This document shows positions 18,057 through 25,900 of a DNA stretch of 64,000 nucleotides, piece by piece; within the stretch, counting starts at the first letter, position 1; each line of letters starts with the position of its first letter. The notes beneath the pieces are model-generated. The model saw nothing but the letters and a program-made list of their open reading frames with translations. It did no database searches and was not told where the DNA came from. The position numbers and the translations under genes were made by a program. Origin of the DNA: Lentibacillus populi (GTDB lineage Bacteria; Bacillota; Bacilli; Bacillales; Amphibacillaceae); assembly GCA_014642895.1 (NCBI GenBank), contig BMJD01000006.1:9432-73431 (forward strand), given 5' to 3'.

Positions 18057-18418
18057 AGGTATTTGATGAATTAGTAAATATTAAAGAACCAACTAGTATA
18101 GAGCGTGACGCGGCTATTCAACGTTTTGAGTTTAGCTTTGAGGCGTGCTGGAAAGCGGGTAAGCAATATTTATACGATGTTGAAGGCCTGGATATTGGTT
18201 CTCCAAAGGGGGTTATTCGTTCTTTTCGTGAAGTTGGTGTTTTCACAGAAGAAGAAACTGTTTCTGGCTTGCGAATGGTCGATCACCGCAATTTAACTGT
18301 TTATACATATAACGAGGATTTAGCTATTGAAATTTTTGGTGTTTTACCTCAATATTACCCACTTCTTTGTGATTGGATGGAACGTATTGATAACAGGGTT
18401 CATATGGATGAGGAATAG
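18011..18418 (+). CDS. HEPN-domain protein (HI0074-type toxin or substrate-binding partner)
   Basis: A 135-residue helical protein of the HI0074 family (nucleotidyltransferase substrate-binding protein). The helix FEFSFEACWKAGKQYL and the segment MVDHRNLTVYTYNED are diagnostic. Active HEPN RNases of this type have R-x4-H (usually RNLTSH); here the sequence is RNLTVY, with Tyr98 where His is expected. The partner MNT gene overlaps its start. It may therefore be a nuclease-inactive HEPN or one using another residue. GGGAGG lies before the ATG. Confidence 0.82.
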   Translation: MERLLERIQVANRALKVFDELVNIKEPTSIERDAAIQRFEFSFEACWKAGKQYLYDVEGLDIGSPKGVIRSFREVGVFTEEETVSGLRMVDHRNLTVYTYNEDLAIEIFGVLPQYYPLLCDWMERIDNRVHMDEE

Positions 18419-18438
18419 GAGATTAGGAGTGGATTTCA

Positions 18439-18639
18439 TTGTCTCTTTTGGTTAATACGATGTCGATAATTCTCATTTTAATCGGTATTACTGCTTTCTC
18501 TCGATCTATGAAATATCGCCTTAATCGTGTTTACTTTAAATTAGGACCGATCAAAATCCCGTTTTGGTTCTGTAAAACGACTGCTTCCGTATTTGTTATT
18601 GCCCTTGCGATTTTCGCGCTAAAAAATAATAGTTTGTAA
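18439..18639 (+). CDS. Small membrane protein
   Basis: A 66-residue protein with two hydrophobic helices (VNTMSIILILIGITAF and ASVFVIALAIFAL) joined by a basic loop with YRLNRVYFKLGPIKIPFW. TTG 18439 follows AGGAGTGG at good spacing. A strong terminator follows directly. No family recognised. It is co-oriented with the HEPN/MNT pair but separated by 20 bases. Confidence 0.6.
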   Translation: MSLLVNTMSIILILIGITAFSRSMKYRLNRVYFKLGPIKIPFWFCKTTASVFVIALAIFALKNNSL

Positions 18640-18677
18640 AATCATGACCACCCGTTGGACGGGTGGTCATGATTTTT
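18638..18677 (+). terminator. Strong terminator
   Basis: A near-perfect inverted repeat (ATCATGACCACCCGT / ACGGGTGGTCATGAT) with a three-base loop, followed by TTTTTA. Confidence 0.92.
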
Positions 18678-18824
18678 ATGCTTACAATATTATTCCACAA
18701 AATTCGAGCGGAGCCAGGTACCTACGTCTCAGGCCCTACTAAAAAATATAGCTCAGGCTCATTATCGAAATCCCAATTACCCGATATGATAGAGACAAGA
18801 TAAGGAAAGGAGGATTCGACATTC

Positions 18825-19178
18825 ATGAACAAGTTTCTATTGTTTTTAGGTGGATTGGCGGCACTGTTTGTTTTACTTGCCATGTTAGGCCCGATGGTAC
18901 TGCTGGCAGTGAGTATTTGGCTGTTGTATGTGATCTTTAAGCAATTTATGAAAAGCGATTCGACAATCGGAAAAATTGGCTGGGTAATAGCAGGACTGAT
19001 CGTATTCGGTATTGGCTTATCCAATATTTACGCGATAATAGGTGTGGCAGCGGCATATGGATTGTATTTGATTTTCCGAAATTTCAGAAGTGATCGTTCC
19101 GAAGCAAAAGAAAAAACGATAGTGGATGATGACCCATTCGCAAATTTTGAAAAGCAATGGGCGGAGCTTAACCAATAA
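18825..19178 (+). CDS. LiaI-like membrane protein
   Basis: A 117-residue protein with three to four predicted membrane helices in the first ~85 residues (LLFLGGLAALFVLLAMLGPM onward) and a charged cytoplasmic tail ending DPFANFEKQWAELNQ. It lies 17 bases before a PspA/LiaH homologue and opens the lia operon. In B. subtilis LiaI anchors LiaH at the membrane under cell-wall stress; the same role is inferred from position and topology. Two CTCAGGC words about 25 bases apart upstream (18720-18765) are candidate LiaR sites. Confidence 0.65.
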   Translation: MNKFLLFLGGLAALFVLLAMLGPMVLLAVSIWLLYVIFKQFMKSDSTIGKIGWVIAGLIVFGIGLSNIYAIIGVAAAYGLYLIFRNFRSDRSEAKEKTIVDDDPFANFEKQWAELNQ

Positions 19179-19195
19179 AAAAGGAGTGTTTCTAC

Positions 19196-19831
19196 ATGTC
19201 AAACTTATTTACACGTATAAAAGATTCCGTTTCAGCGGATCTGCATAACCTATTGGATCAAAAGGAACAAAAAAATCCGATTGCTGCGTTAAATCAATAC
19301 TTGCGGCAAAGTGAACAAGAGAAGGAAAAGGTCCGCAAACTTGTGGAACGGCAGTACAAACTCAAGGATGAATTTACGAGCGAATATCACAAAGCACAGG
19401 ACTTCGCTGATAAACGGTTAAAACAGGCAGAGGTTGCTGAAAAAGCGGGAGAAGAACAGCTGCATCAATTTGCCATGAAAGAGCATGATGAGTATCAAGC
19501 GCGTGCAGACCGAATGAAAACGTTAAGGCAAGAGGCAGTAAATCAGCTGGAAAGTCTGGAGCAAAAATATGAAGAAATGAAACATAAACTAAAGGACATG
19601 CACATACGCCGGATGGAGTTAATGGGCCGTGAAAACATTGCCCATGCCCACCATCAAATGAATAAAGTTATCGAAGAATCCTCGGACAAGCCATACTCGC
19701 GTTTTGCGGAGCTGGAAAATTATATTGAAGGTCTGGAATATAAGGTAAACAGCTCTTATTACCGCAGTACCTTCGATAGTAAGATTGCTCGTTTGGAAAA
19801 GGAAATGAAAGAACAGGAAAAAGCAAATTAA
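19196..19831 (+). CDS. liaH: PspA/IM30-family protein (LiaH-like)
   Basis: A 211-residue, almost entirely helical protein with long coiled coils, starting MSNLFTRIKDSVSADLHNLLD and containing KNPIAALNQYLRQSEQEKEK. This is the PspA/Vipp1/LiaH family, which assembles into rings or rods that protect the membrane under envelope stress. AAGGAG precedes the ATG. Downstream, a MITE-like element separates it from liaF, so read-through to the regulatory genes must cross that element. Confidence 0.88.
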   Translation: MSNLFTRIKDSVSADLHNLLDQKEQKNPIAALNQYLRQSEQEKEKVRKLVERQYKLKDEFTSEYHKAQDFADKRLKQAEVAEKAGEEQLHQFAMKEHDEYQARADRMKTLRQEAVNQLESLEQKYEEMKHKLKDMHIRRMELMGRENIAHAHHQMNKVIEESSDKPYSRFAELENYIEGLEYKVNSSYYRSTFDSKIARLEKEMKEQEKAN

Positions 19832-19921
19832 ATCTGCTGCATTCTGATAATGTAGGAATAAGGTAAAACATGGTATACTAAACAGGCGTAGCGACATGCG
19901 TCTGTTTAATTATTAGAAGAT

Positions 19922-20056
19922 ATGTAAAAAGTCACCAAATGATAGTCGGCAGTAAGGGGGCTTCTGCTAAAATCAGTCCCGGCAATCGCCGAAAACAGAA
20001 GCCAGCCCCCTTGAACTATGCAGCCGACTATTCTACTTTGGCTACTTTTTGAACAT
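19922..20056. mobile_element. MITE-like element, copy 2, inside the lia operon
   Basis: About 135 bp with imperfect inverted ends (ATGTAAAAAGTC left, TACTTTTTGAACAT right) and an internal GGGGGCTTCTGCT / ACAGAAGCCAGCCCCC hairpin. It shares AGTCACCAAATGATA, the central CGGCAATCGCC loop and the ends with the element at 6508-6710, but is shorter by about 70 bp. It lies between liaH and liaF. Confidence 0.7.
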
Positions 20057-20082
20057 ACTCGATAGAAAGGTGGATTGCCCTT

Positions 20083-20814
20083 ATGTTTCATAGGTTGTCG
20101 ACAGATACATTGAACTGGATCATGATCATTGGGGTGATCCTATTTATTATTGAAATTGTCTTTTTTCATGGCGGAATGATTTTTTCTGCCTTGGTATGTG
20201 GTCTGTTTATTTATATAGGCTGGAAGAAATTTTACCATATATGGGGGAAATTTATATTTTGGATCGGAATTATTGGATTGGTGATTTCTGTATTAAATAT
20301 GCTGGCCGTACGATTTTTGCTTGTAGCAGGTATTGCTTTATTCATTATTGATTATGCCAAATCAAAAAAAGATAAAGATCAGGTTATTCCGTCCATTTCG
20401 ACACAAAATAATCCGAATACAGAAGCACTGATCCGCGTGGCACCATTGTTTAACCATCGTGTGTTTGGTGACCAAAAAACGGCGGAAAATGCGTATTATT
20501 GGCGTGATATTAACATCCATGGTGCATTTGGTGATCGGGTGATTGATTTAAGTAATACAGTTCTTCCAGATGATACGGCTATTATCTCGATTCGCCATCT
20601 GGTTGGTAATATTGAAATCTACATTCCGTATGAGGTTGAAGTTAGTATTCATCATAGTTCGATATTTGGACGCGCTCATATTCTTGGTGAGCATCACTGG
20701 AACTTAATGAACCAAACCCTTTCCTATCAAACAGAAGGATATGATTCAGCTTATCCCCGTGTCAAAATCATTACCTCTTTATTATCAGGTGATATCGAGG
20801 TGAGGCGGATATGA
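20083..20814 (+). CDS. liaF: LiaF-like negative regulator of cell-envelope stress
   Basis: A 243-residue protein: about four membrane helices in residues 10-100, then a cytoplasmic C-terminal domain (DUF2154 type) with DRVIDLSNTVLPDDTAIISIRHLVGNIEIYIP read in parts. LiaF keeps the LiaS kinase inactive in the absence of cell-wall antibiotics. AAAGGTGG precedes the ATG. Its stop overlaps the liaS start by four bases (ATGA), showing tight coupling. Confidence 0.9.
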   Translation: MFHRLSTDTLNWIMIIGVILFIIEIVFFHGGMIFSALVCGLFIYIGWKKFYHIWGKFIFWIGIIGLVISVLNMLAVRFLLVAGIALFIIDYAKSKKDKDQVIPSISTQNNPNTEALIRVAPLFNHRVFGDQKTAENAYYWRDINIHGAFGDRVIDLSNTVLPDDTAIISIRHLVGNIEIYIPYEVEVSIHHSSIFGRAHILGEHHWNLMNQTLSYQTEGYDSAYPRVKIITSLLSGDIEVRRI

Positions 20815-21854
20815 ATTTGATCATTCGACAAGTAATGCGAGCCGTTTTTTTTAGCCTGTTTATTTCCGTCGTTGTAATTGGGACCACCTTTATTGCTTTT
20901 CCATTAGATAATTGGACGGTGCTGTTGGAACGGAAAATTGAAGGTATTCCCTTTTTAGTACTGGTAGTAATTACTCCGATAGTAGCAGGTACTGTAATTG
21001 GAGTAGCGAATGGCTGGTATTGGCGGCAAAGATTGCACGTTTTGGATCGGCAACTGGCAGAACTAGTCAAGGAGCAAAAATTTGTAAGCGATGAGGAACC
21101 ATACAAGGAATTGACAGAACTGCAAAAGCATATGGAACAAATCCAGCAGAATTTCCGAATCCAAGCAGAAAATAAGCAAAAATTAGCGACGGAGCGGGCA
21201 AATGAACGGGAAAAAAGCCTGCAAGAGGTTGTTATTCAGGAACGTAATCGTCTGGCAAGGGAATTACATGATTCGGTCAGTCAGCAATTGTTTGCCGTAT
21301 CGATGTTGATGGCTGCAATTAATGAATCTGGTGGATCGCAAAATGGGAAACTGCAGAACCAGCTGCAACTGGTCGAAAAGATGATCAATCAATCACAATT
21401 GGAAATGCGTGCATTGCTGCTGCATCTAAGGCCGGTTGCGCTTAAGGGTAAATCATTGCAGGAAGGTATTAAGGAACTTTTAGTCGAACTAACGCAAAAG
21501 GTACCGATGGAGATCGACTGGAAAATAGAAACATTTACAATTGCTAAGGGAATAGAAGATCAGTTATTCCGAATTCTCCAGGAATCTGTTTCAAATACAT
21601 TAAGACATGCCAAAGCGACAACGTTTAGCGTCTTATTAATTGAACGCGATGATACCATTATTTTACGTGTAATGGATAATGGGATTGGATTTGATGTGGA
21701 GCAAGCACGTGCAAGCTCATATGGTCTGCAAAATATGAGTGAACGAGCATATGAAGTTGGTGGCACGTTAAAAATTGTTAGTTTACCGAATCAGGGGACT
21801 CGGTTGGAAGTTAAAGTTCCGCGATTAAAAAATGAGGATGAGAGCGATGATTAA
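20811..21854 (+). CDS. liaS: Sensor histidine kinase LiaS
   Basis: A 347-residue NarL-class kinase. Two membrane helices (about residues 10-30 and 46-66) enclose a very short external loop, the intramembrane-sensing layout. A HAMP/coiled-coil region follows, then HisKA_3 with [17 protein letters not shown] (phospho-acceptor His153), and a HATPase domain with VMDNGIGFD. It responds to cell-wall-active compounds via LiaF and phosphorylates LiaR. The gene overlaps liaF and liaR. Confidence 0.93.
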   Translation: MNLIIRQVMRAVFFSLFISVVVIGTTFIAFPLDNWTVLLERKIEGIPFLVLVVITPIVAGTVIGVANGWYWRQRLHVLDRQLAELVKEQKFVSDEEPYKELTELQKHMEQIQQNFRIQAENKQKLATERANEREKSLQEVVIQERNRLARELHDSVSQQLFAVSMLMAAINESGGSQNGKLQNQLQLVEKMINQSQLEMRALLLHLRPVALKGKSLQEGIKELLVELTQKVPMEIDWKIETFTIAKGIEDQLFRILQESVSNTLRHAKATTFSVLLIERDDTIILRVMDNGIGFDVEQARASSYGLQNMSERAYEVGGTLKIVSLPNQGTRLEVKVPRLKNEDESDD

Positions 21855-22479
21855 AGTATTATTTGCAGATGATCATGAAATGGTTCGAATCGGTGTATCA
21901 GCCTATCTTTCCGCCCAGCCTGATATTGAAGTGGTAGCTGAAGCGGACGATGGCGGATCCGCTGTTCACAAGGCATTGGAGTTAAAGCCGGATATTATTC
22001 TGATGGATCTTGTCATGAAAGATATGGATGGGATTGAAGCAACAAAACAAATTATTGAGAACTGGCCTGAGGCTAAGATTATTATTGTTACGAGCTTTCT
22101 TGATGATGAAAAAGTCTATCCTGCACTGGAAGCAGGGGCCACCAGCTATATGTTGAAAACCTCGAAAGCAAACGAAATTGCTGAAGCGATTCGCGCAACC
22201 CATCAGGGACAATCGATATTGGAACCCGAAGTTACGGGGAAAATTATGACACGCATGCGGGAAAAGCCTGACGAAAAGCTTCACCTTCAATTGACAGATC
22301 GGGAAATGGAAGTTTTAAAGCTTTTGGCAGAAGGGAAAACAAATCAGGAAATTGCCGATCAGCTATTTATTGCGTTAAAGACAGTAAAAGTACATGTAAG
22401 CAATATCCTTGGTAAATTGGAAGTACAGGATCGAACACAGGCAGTCATTTATGCATTTAAACACAATCTTGCAACATAA
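21847..22479 (+). CDS. liaR: Response regulator LiaR
   Basis: A 210-residue NarL-family regulator: receiver domain with DD at 8-9, phospho-acceptor Asp54 in [10 protein letters not shown], and Lys in LKTSKA, then a LuxR-type helix-turn-helix ([25 protein letters not shown], read in parts). Start ATG 21847 gives [14 protein letters not shown], the family N-terminus; two ATGs upstream lie inside the ribosome site. It overlaps the end of liaS by eight bases. It should activate liaIH and probably the whole operon. Confidence 0.94.
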   Translation: MIKVLFADDHEMVRIGVSAYLSAQPDIEVVAEADDGGSAVHKALELKPDIILMDLVMKDMDGIEATKQIIENWPEAKIIIVTSFLDDEKVYPALEAGATSYMLKTSKANEIAEAIRATHQGQSILEPEVTGKIMTRMREKPDEKLHLQLTDREMEVLKLLAEGKTNQEIADQLFIALKTVKVHVSNILGKLEVQDRTQAVIYAFKHNLAT

Positions 22480-22534
22480 TTCGACTAGGTCAAAAGGTAC
22501 ATGAAAATAATGGAATCAGGAAAATGGGTTGGAT

Positions 22535-22566
22535 AGCCTGCCATGTTGTTTTGGCGGGCTTTTTGT
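22535..22566 (+). terminator. Terminator of the lia operon
   Basis: AGCCTGCC / GGCGGGCT arms followed by TTTTTG, about 55 bases after liaR. Confidence 0.85.
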
Positions 22567-22625
22567 TGTGAAACAGGATAATTTGTAACGAAAAAAGGAG
22601 TTTATCGTCAAATTTGAAACATAAT

Positions 22626-22643
22626 TGTAATATTACTATTACA
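22626..22643. promoter_or_regulatory. Palindrome upstream of the CwlO-like gene
   Basis: TGTAATA-ttac-TATTACA is a perfect interrupted palindrome. A TATACT hexamer lies 20 bases downstream (22664-22669). The TGTAAT half-sites recall WalR boxes, which are direct rather than inverted repeats. Candidate operator for a cell-wall regulator; identity not established. Confidence 0.4.
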
Positions 22644-22802
22644 TGATTGTCATTTTTAGATGATATACTACGAATTACCTAAGATAGTAAATACATATTC
22701 TTAAAAAATATAAATAAATCACATTACGCAAAAATGGAACAGGATTTAACATACATACATAGAAAGTTGCGGGTGTGAGTTAGGGAAGCGGGGAAAAGAA
22801 AG

Positions 22803-24044
22803 TTGAAAAAGACAATTGTAACAATGTCCACTGTTGCTGTAGTTGGTTTAACTAGTGCTTTTTTTGCGGAGACAGCACATGCGGAAAAAACAGTCTCCCA
22901 AATCCATGATGAACGTTCGGAAATTAAAGTAAATCTATCAAATGCGGAGGCAAAGATTGCCCAGGTGTTACTAGATTTAGAAGATCTGAACAAAAAAATT
23001 GCCAGAGTCGATGGTGCATTAGCGGAAAACAAGAAACAAGTGAAAGAAACAGAAGACAAAATTAAGGATACAAAGCAAAAGGTAGACGAGTTAGAAGAAG
23101 AAATAGCAGTTTTGGAAGATAAGATTGAAGAACGCTTTGAAATTATGAAAGAGCGAATCGTTGCTTATCAAAAAAATGGCGGGGACGTTCAGTATTTAGA
23201 AGTACTTTTCGGATCAAAAAGCTTTGGTGACTTTATTAGCCGAAGTTCAGCCGTTTCCAAAATATCAGATGCAGATGCTGATTTAATGAAACAACAGGAA
23301 GCCGATAAAAAGGCAGTTGAAAAAAAACAGGCAGCGGTGGAAGAAAAGCTTGATGAATTAAACGATATGAAGGCAGAGCAAGAAGCTATCCAAGATACGA
23401 TATTGGAACAAAAAGAACAAAACGAAGCAGCAAAACAGGAACTAAAGGACAAAGAAGCCCAGCTTAAAGAGATGAAGGCTAATCTGGAAGGTAAAGATAG
23501 TAATCTTGCAGCATTGGAAGCCGACATTCGCTCAAGCATGGAGGCCGCTAATAATGATACGCCTTCTGTGAGTGGTGAAAGTAATGGAAGTTCAAGCTCG
23601 CACTCAACTACTAGTAAACCATCAGTAAAAGCTACTACTGCAACAGTACCAAGCGGAAGCACGGGTTCAGCAATTACTGCAGGAAATAAATATATTGGCA
23701 ATTCTGTTTATGTATGGGGCGGTGGACGTTCAGCATATGATGTGCAACATGGCAGATTTGACTGTTCCGGTTTTGTTTCCTGGGCATATCGGCAAGAAGG
23801 TATTTCTCTTCCGGCAAGTACCGCAGGATTGTCAGGGGTCGGATCTAAAGTCTCCTACAGCAATATTCAGCCGGGTGATTTAGTATTTTTTGATACAGAT
23901 GGAAGAAAGAATGGTCATGTTGGAATCTATATTGGTGGCGGTCAATTTATTGGCTCACAAAGTTCGACTGGTGTAGCTAAAGTAAGTATGTCAAATCCTT
24001 ATTGGTCAAAAGCATTCAAAGGCCATGTAAGACGAGTTAAATAA
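22803..24044 (+). CDS. CwlO-type peptidoglycan DL-endopeptidase
   Basis: A 413-residue secreted hydrolase. The signal peptide ends near AETAHA. Residues ~30-250 are a long coiled coil (Lys/Glu-rich heptads), then a Ser/Thr-rich linker, then an NlpC/P60 domain with catalytic Cys321 in FDCSGFVSWAY and His372 in KNGHVGIYIG. This is the CwlO layout; CwlO cuts D-Glu-DAP bonds for cell elongation and is controlled by FtsEX via the coiled coil. The start is TTG 22803 behind a purine-rich GGGGAAAAG. It is monocistronic, with a long leader. Confidence 0.9.
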   Translation: MKKTIVTMSTVAVVGLTSAFFAETAHAEKTVSQIHDERSEIKVNLSNAEAKIAQVLLDLEDLNKKIARVDGALAENKKQVKETEDKIKDTKQKVDELEEEIAVLEDKIEERFEIMKERIVAYQKNGGDVQYLEVLFGSKSFGDFISRSSAVSKISDADADLMKQQEADKKAVEKKQAAVEEKLDELNDMKAEQEAIQDTILEQKEQNEAAKQELKDKEAQLKEMKANLEGKDSNLAALEADIRSSMEAANNDTPSVSGESNGSSSSHSTTSKPSVKATTATVPSGSTGSAITAGNKYIGNSVYVWGGGRSAYDVQHGRFDCSGFVSWAYRQEGISLPASTAGLSGVGSKVSYSNIQPGDLVFFDTDGRKNGHVGIYIGGGQFIGSQSSTGVAKVSMSNPYWSKAFKGHVRRVK

Positions 24045-24052
24045 GAAACAAC

Positions 24053-24091
24053 AAGCGGGTAATTTCTAAAATGAAATTACCCGCTTTTTAA
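24053..24091 (+). terminator. Terminator of the CwlO-like gene
   Basis: GCGGGTAATTTC / GAAATTACCCGC perfect arms with a six-base loop and TTTTT. Confidence 0.95.
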
Positions 24092-24116
24092 ATAGATAAG
24101 AAACTATAAGAATTCA

Positions 24117-24360
24117 GGCTATGTTCCGCTCACTCCAGCGCTAAAGCGTTAGTACGCAACACCCGCATCCGTACGATAAGTCAACATCGACTCGGGTAAA
24201 AGGAGGAAGGCCGGCTAAAACCGGGCTGCCCTCGGGCGCCGGCATACACCTTAGTGGCATGTTTCCTTTATTTCCTGTGGTTGTTTGTTCGGTTAAAACC
24301 GCAATACCGAACCACATTAAATGGCAGAGCGAGAGCATTCCAGCCGCTAACCGGGCACGC
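24117..24360 (-). ncRNA. Structured repeat element, copy 1 (candidate mobile-element RNA)
   Basis: About 244 nt on the minus strand aligning with the plus-strand element at 52298-52552. Shared blocks: GCCCGGTTAGC at the 5' end, GTGGTTCGGT, GGTTTTAACCGAAC, ATAAAGGAAACATGCC, GATGTTGACTTATCGTACGG, GCGGGTGTTG and GCGCTGGAG. Hairpins persist despite changed sequence (GCCC/GGGC here, GGAC/GTCC there), which is compensatory change expected of structured RNA. Its 5' edge overlaps the end of the adjacent exporter gene and supplies that gene's stop codon. Possibly an orphan IS200/IS605-group guide-RNA scaffold (HEARO type); not proven. Confidence 0.55.
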
Positions 24361-25381
24361 TTTCGCTTTTGTTCTTCCTGTCATAGAAAGCTGCAACAAG
24401 GTTATAAATCGACACCACTTCATACAGAATAATTAGTTCTGGCGGGAAATGAGTCGGATGTTTTTTGTTCTTCGTCTCCACATTGTTTACCCAGTAAAGT
24501 TGCATCAGCTTATCCAACTCTTTTTGGTGAAGAATTGGATCATAATCTACCTTGTTGCCCATACTTAACGATAGCTTCCGGATTGCCTGTAATAAAATTG
24601 ATCGTTCCTCGTTAGACCAGCTAATGGATTTTAATGGTGTTTTGATTAAATTATCCAAGTGATACTGGATAAGCCGTAATTGAATTACTTGCTTGCTGGC
24701 ATGATCAAATGTGTCCTTTTTATTACCTGCTAATGGATGGTATTTTGTTTCATCCTTTTGAAACTTAATTAGTAGTTCTACATGATGTAATTTTTTATCC
24801 AATTGGTCAACAAGTTTATCTGCTCTATTTGTTTCCTGCTGTTCATTTTCCAGGATTTCTATTAGTACCTGATCGATTACGATTCCGGTCTGCTTAGCAA
24901 CTTGTTGAATGTCTTTTACGATTTCTTCCGTATACTTCGGCGGCAGAACAAACAGATTGACAAGTGTAGAAACAAGTAAACCTGTTGTTGTTGTGCCTAG
25001 GCGGATGAAAAATGCAATTAAATAGTTATTGTGGATAACCTCCACCATTGCTACCGCCGTTAAAGTGGCCACTAATAGCCCGGCGTGCAACCGGAATTTG
25101 AAGCAGGTGGCAATCGTGAAAACTGCAGCTAGCGTATAGGTGAGCGGAGAATCGCCAAACAGGGATATGAAAATTACCGCATATGCAGAACCAATTGCGG
25201 AAGCTGGGAACCGCACAATTCCTTTTCTAATCGAATCCGCAACAGTTGGTTCAATAGTAACAATTGCTGTGATAACGGCGAAGACAGGTGGCCAGTTTAA
25301 TAGCACACAGATCCAGGCCGTTATAAAAATGGCTATACCGGTTTTGACAGTACGTGTACCAGCTATCTGGAAATAACGCAA
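24347..25381 (-). CDS. Aromatic acid exporter-like (FUSC/ArAE) membrane protein
   Basis: A 344-residue protein with about five membrane helices in the first ~150 residues (KTGIAIFITAWICVLL, VFAVITAIVTIEPTVADS) and a long cytoplasmic helical domain. This is the ArAE_1/FUSC layout, usually annotated as aromatic-acid or small-molecule efflux. GAGGTG lies before TTG 25381, preferred over a TTG 33 bases upstream. The last four residues (SVPG) and stop fall in the structured repeat element at 24117-24360, so the natural C-terminus was probably replaced. The function is inferred from the family only. Confidence 0.75.
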   Translation of the reverse strand: MRYFQIAGTRTVKTGIAIFITAWICVLLNWPPVFAVITAIVTIEPTVADSIRKGIVRFPASAIGSAYAVIFISLFGDSPLTYTLAAVFTIATCFKFRLHAGLLVATLTAVAMVEVIHNNYLIAFFIRLGTTTTGLLVSTLVNLFVLPPKYTEEIVKDIQQVAKQTGIVIDQVLIEILENEQQETNRADKLVDQLDKKLHHVELLIKFQKDETKYHPLAGNKKDTFDHASKQVIQLRLIQYHLDNLIKTPLKSISWSNEERSILLQAIRKLSLSMGNKVDYDPILHQKELDKLMQLYWVNNVETKNKKHPTHFPPELIILYEVVSIYNLVAAFYDRKNKSESVPG

Positions 25382-25541
25382 CGTTGTCACCTCTTCCAAC
25401 ATATCCAAAATCAAATAGGGATTAAAAATTAATTATATCATAATGCATAACAGGCACTAGAGTAGGCACTTTTCCTTGACTTAAAAAGGCAAGATACTTT
25501 CTTTCAACTCTTATTTTTCCAATTAATTTTAAAAAAAGGGG

Positions 25542-25600
25542 TTGCATTTTTAAATCGATACACATATACTGTATTATAACAGTAAGAATTAATAATAATT
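25542..25600 (+). promoter_or_regulatory. Promoter and inverted repeats upstream of the zinc-ribbon/aceA genes
   Basis: TTGCAT (25542-25547), 17 bases, TATACT (25565-25570). Overlapping and downstream are TATAACA and TGTTATA half-sites. Further downstream TGTTATATAACA (about 25749-25760) and a TATAACAA word recur before aceA. The repeated TGTTATA/TATAACA words suggest a dedicated repressor site. Confidence 0.55.
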
Positions 25601-25620
25601 GTTATATAAAAGGGAGGGGG

Positions 25621-25734
25621 ATGCAATTGAATACATCAACTTATGTTCACTGCCAGCAATGTGGCAAACCAATGAATCCAAAAAATTATCTTCAGGAATG
25701 TGATTATTGTTTATCTAAGAAGAAGGAGGATTAA
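25621..25734 (+). CDS. Small zinc-ribbon peptide (YhfH-like)
   Basis: A 37-residue frame behind AGGGAGGGGG. It contains CQQC and CDYC, two CxxC pairs about 14 residues apart, and ends in KKKED. This is the size and cysteine pattern of small YhfH-type zinc-finger proteins of Bacillaceae. It has its own promoter just upstream and precedes aceA. A TTG six bases further in is an alternative start. Role unknown. Confidence 0.6.
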   Translation: MQLNTSTYVHCQQCGKPMNPKNYLQECDYCLSKKKED

Positions 25735-25900
25735 TTTTTTTGGACATTATGTTATATAACAAGGTAAATAATAACCTGTTGTAGTATAACAAATGTTAAA
25801 TTGCGAACCGGGAAAAAGCAAATCCGGATGAACATGTTTTCCCCAGATTTACTGAAATGTTAGCGGATGATGACCAATTACTTAAAGGAGGAATTCAATA

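Noticed and set aside
22641-22669. TTGTCA as -35 for the CwlO-like gene
   Set aside because: It is only 11 bases from TATACT, too close for a sigma-A promoter.
23189-23701. 170-residue Ser-rich minus-strand frame
   Set aside because: It lies antisense to the coiled-coil region of the CwlO-like gene; the Ser/Leu-rich composition is the usual shadow of Glu/Lys-rich coding sequence.
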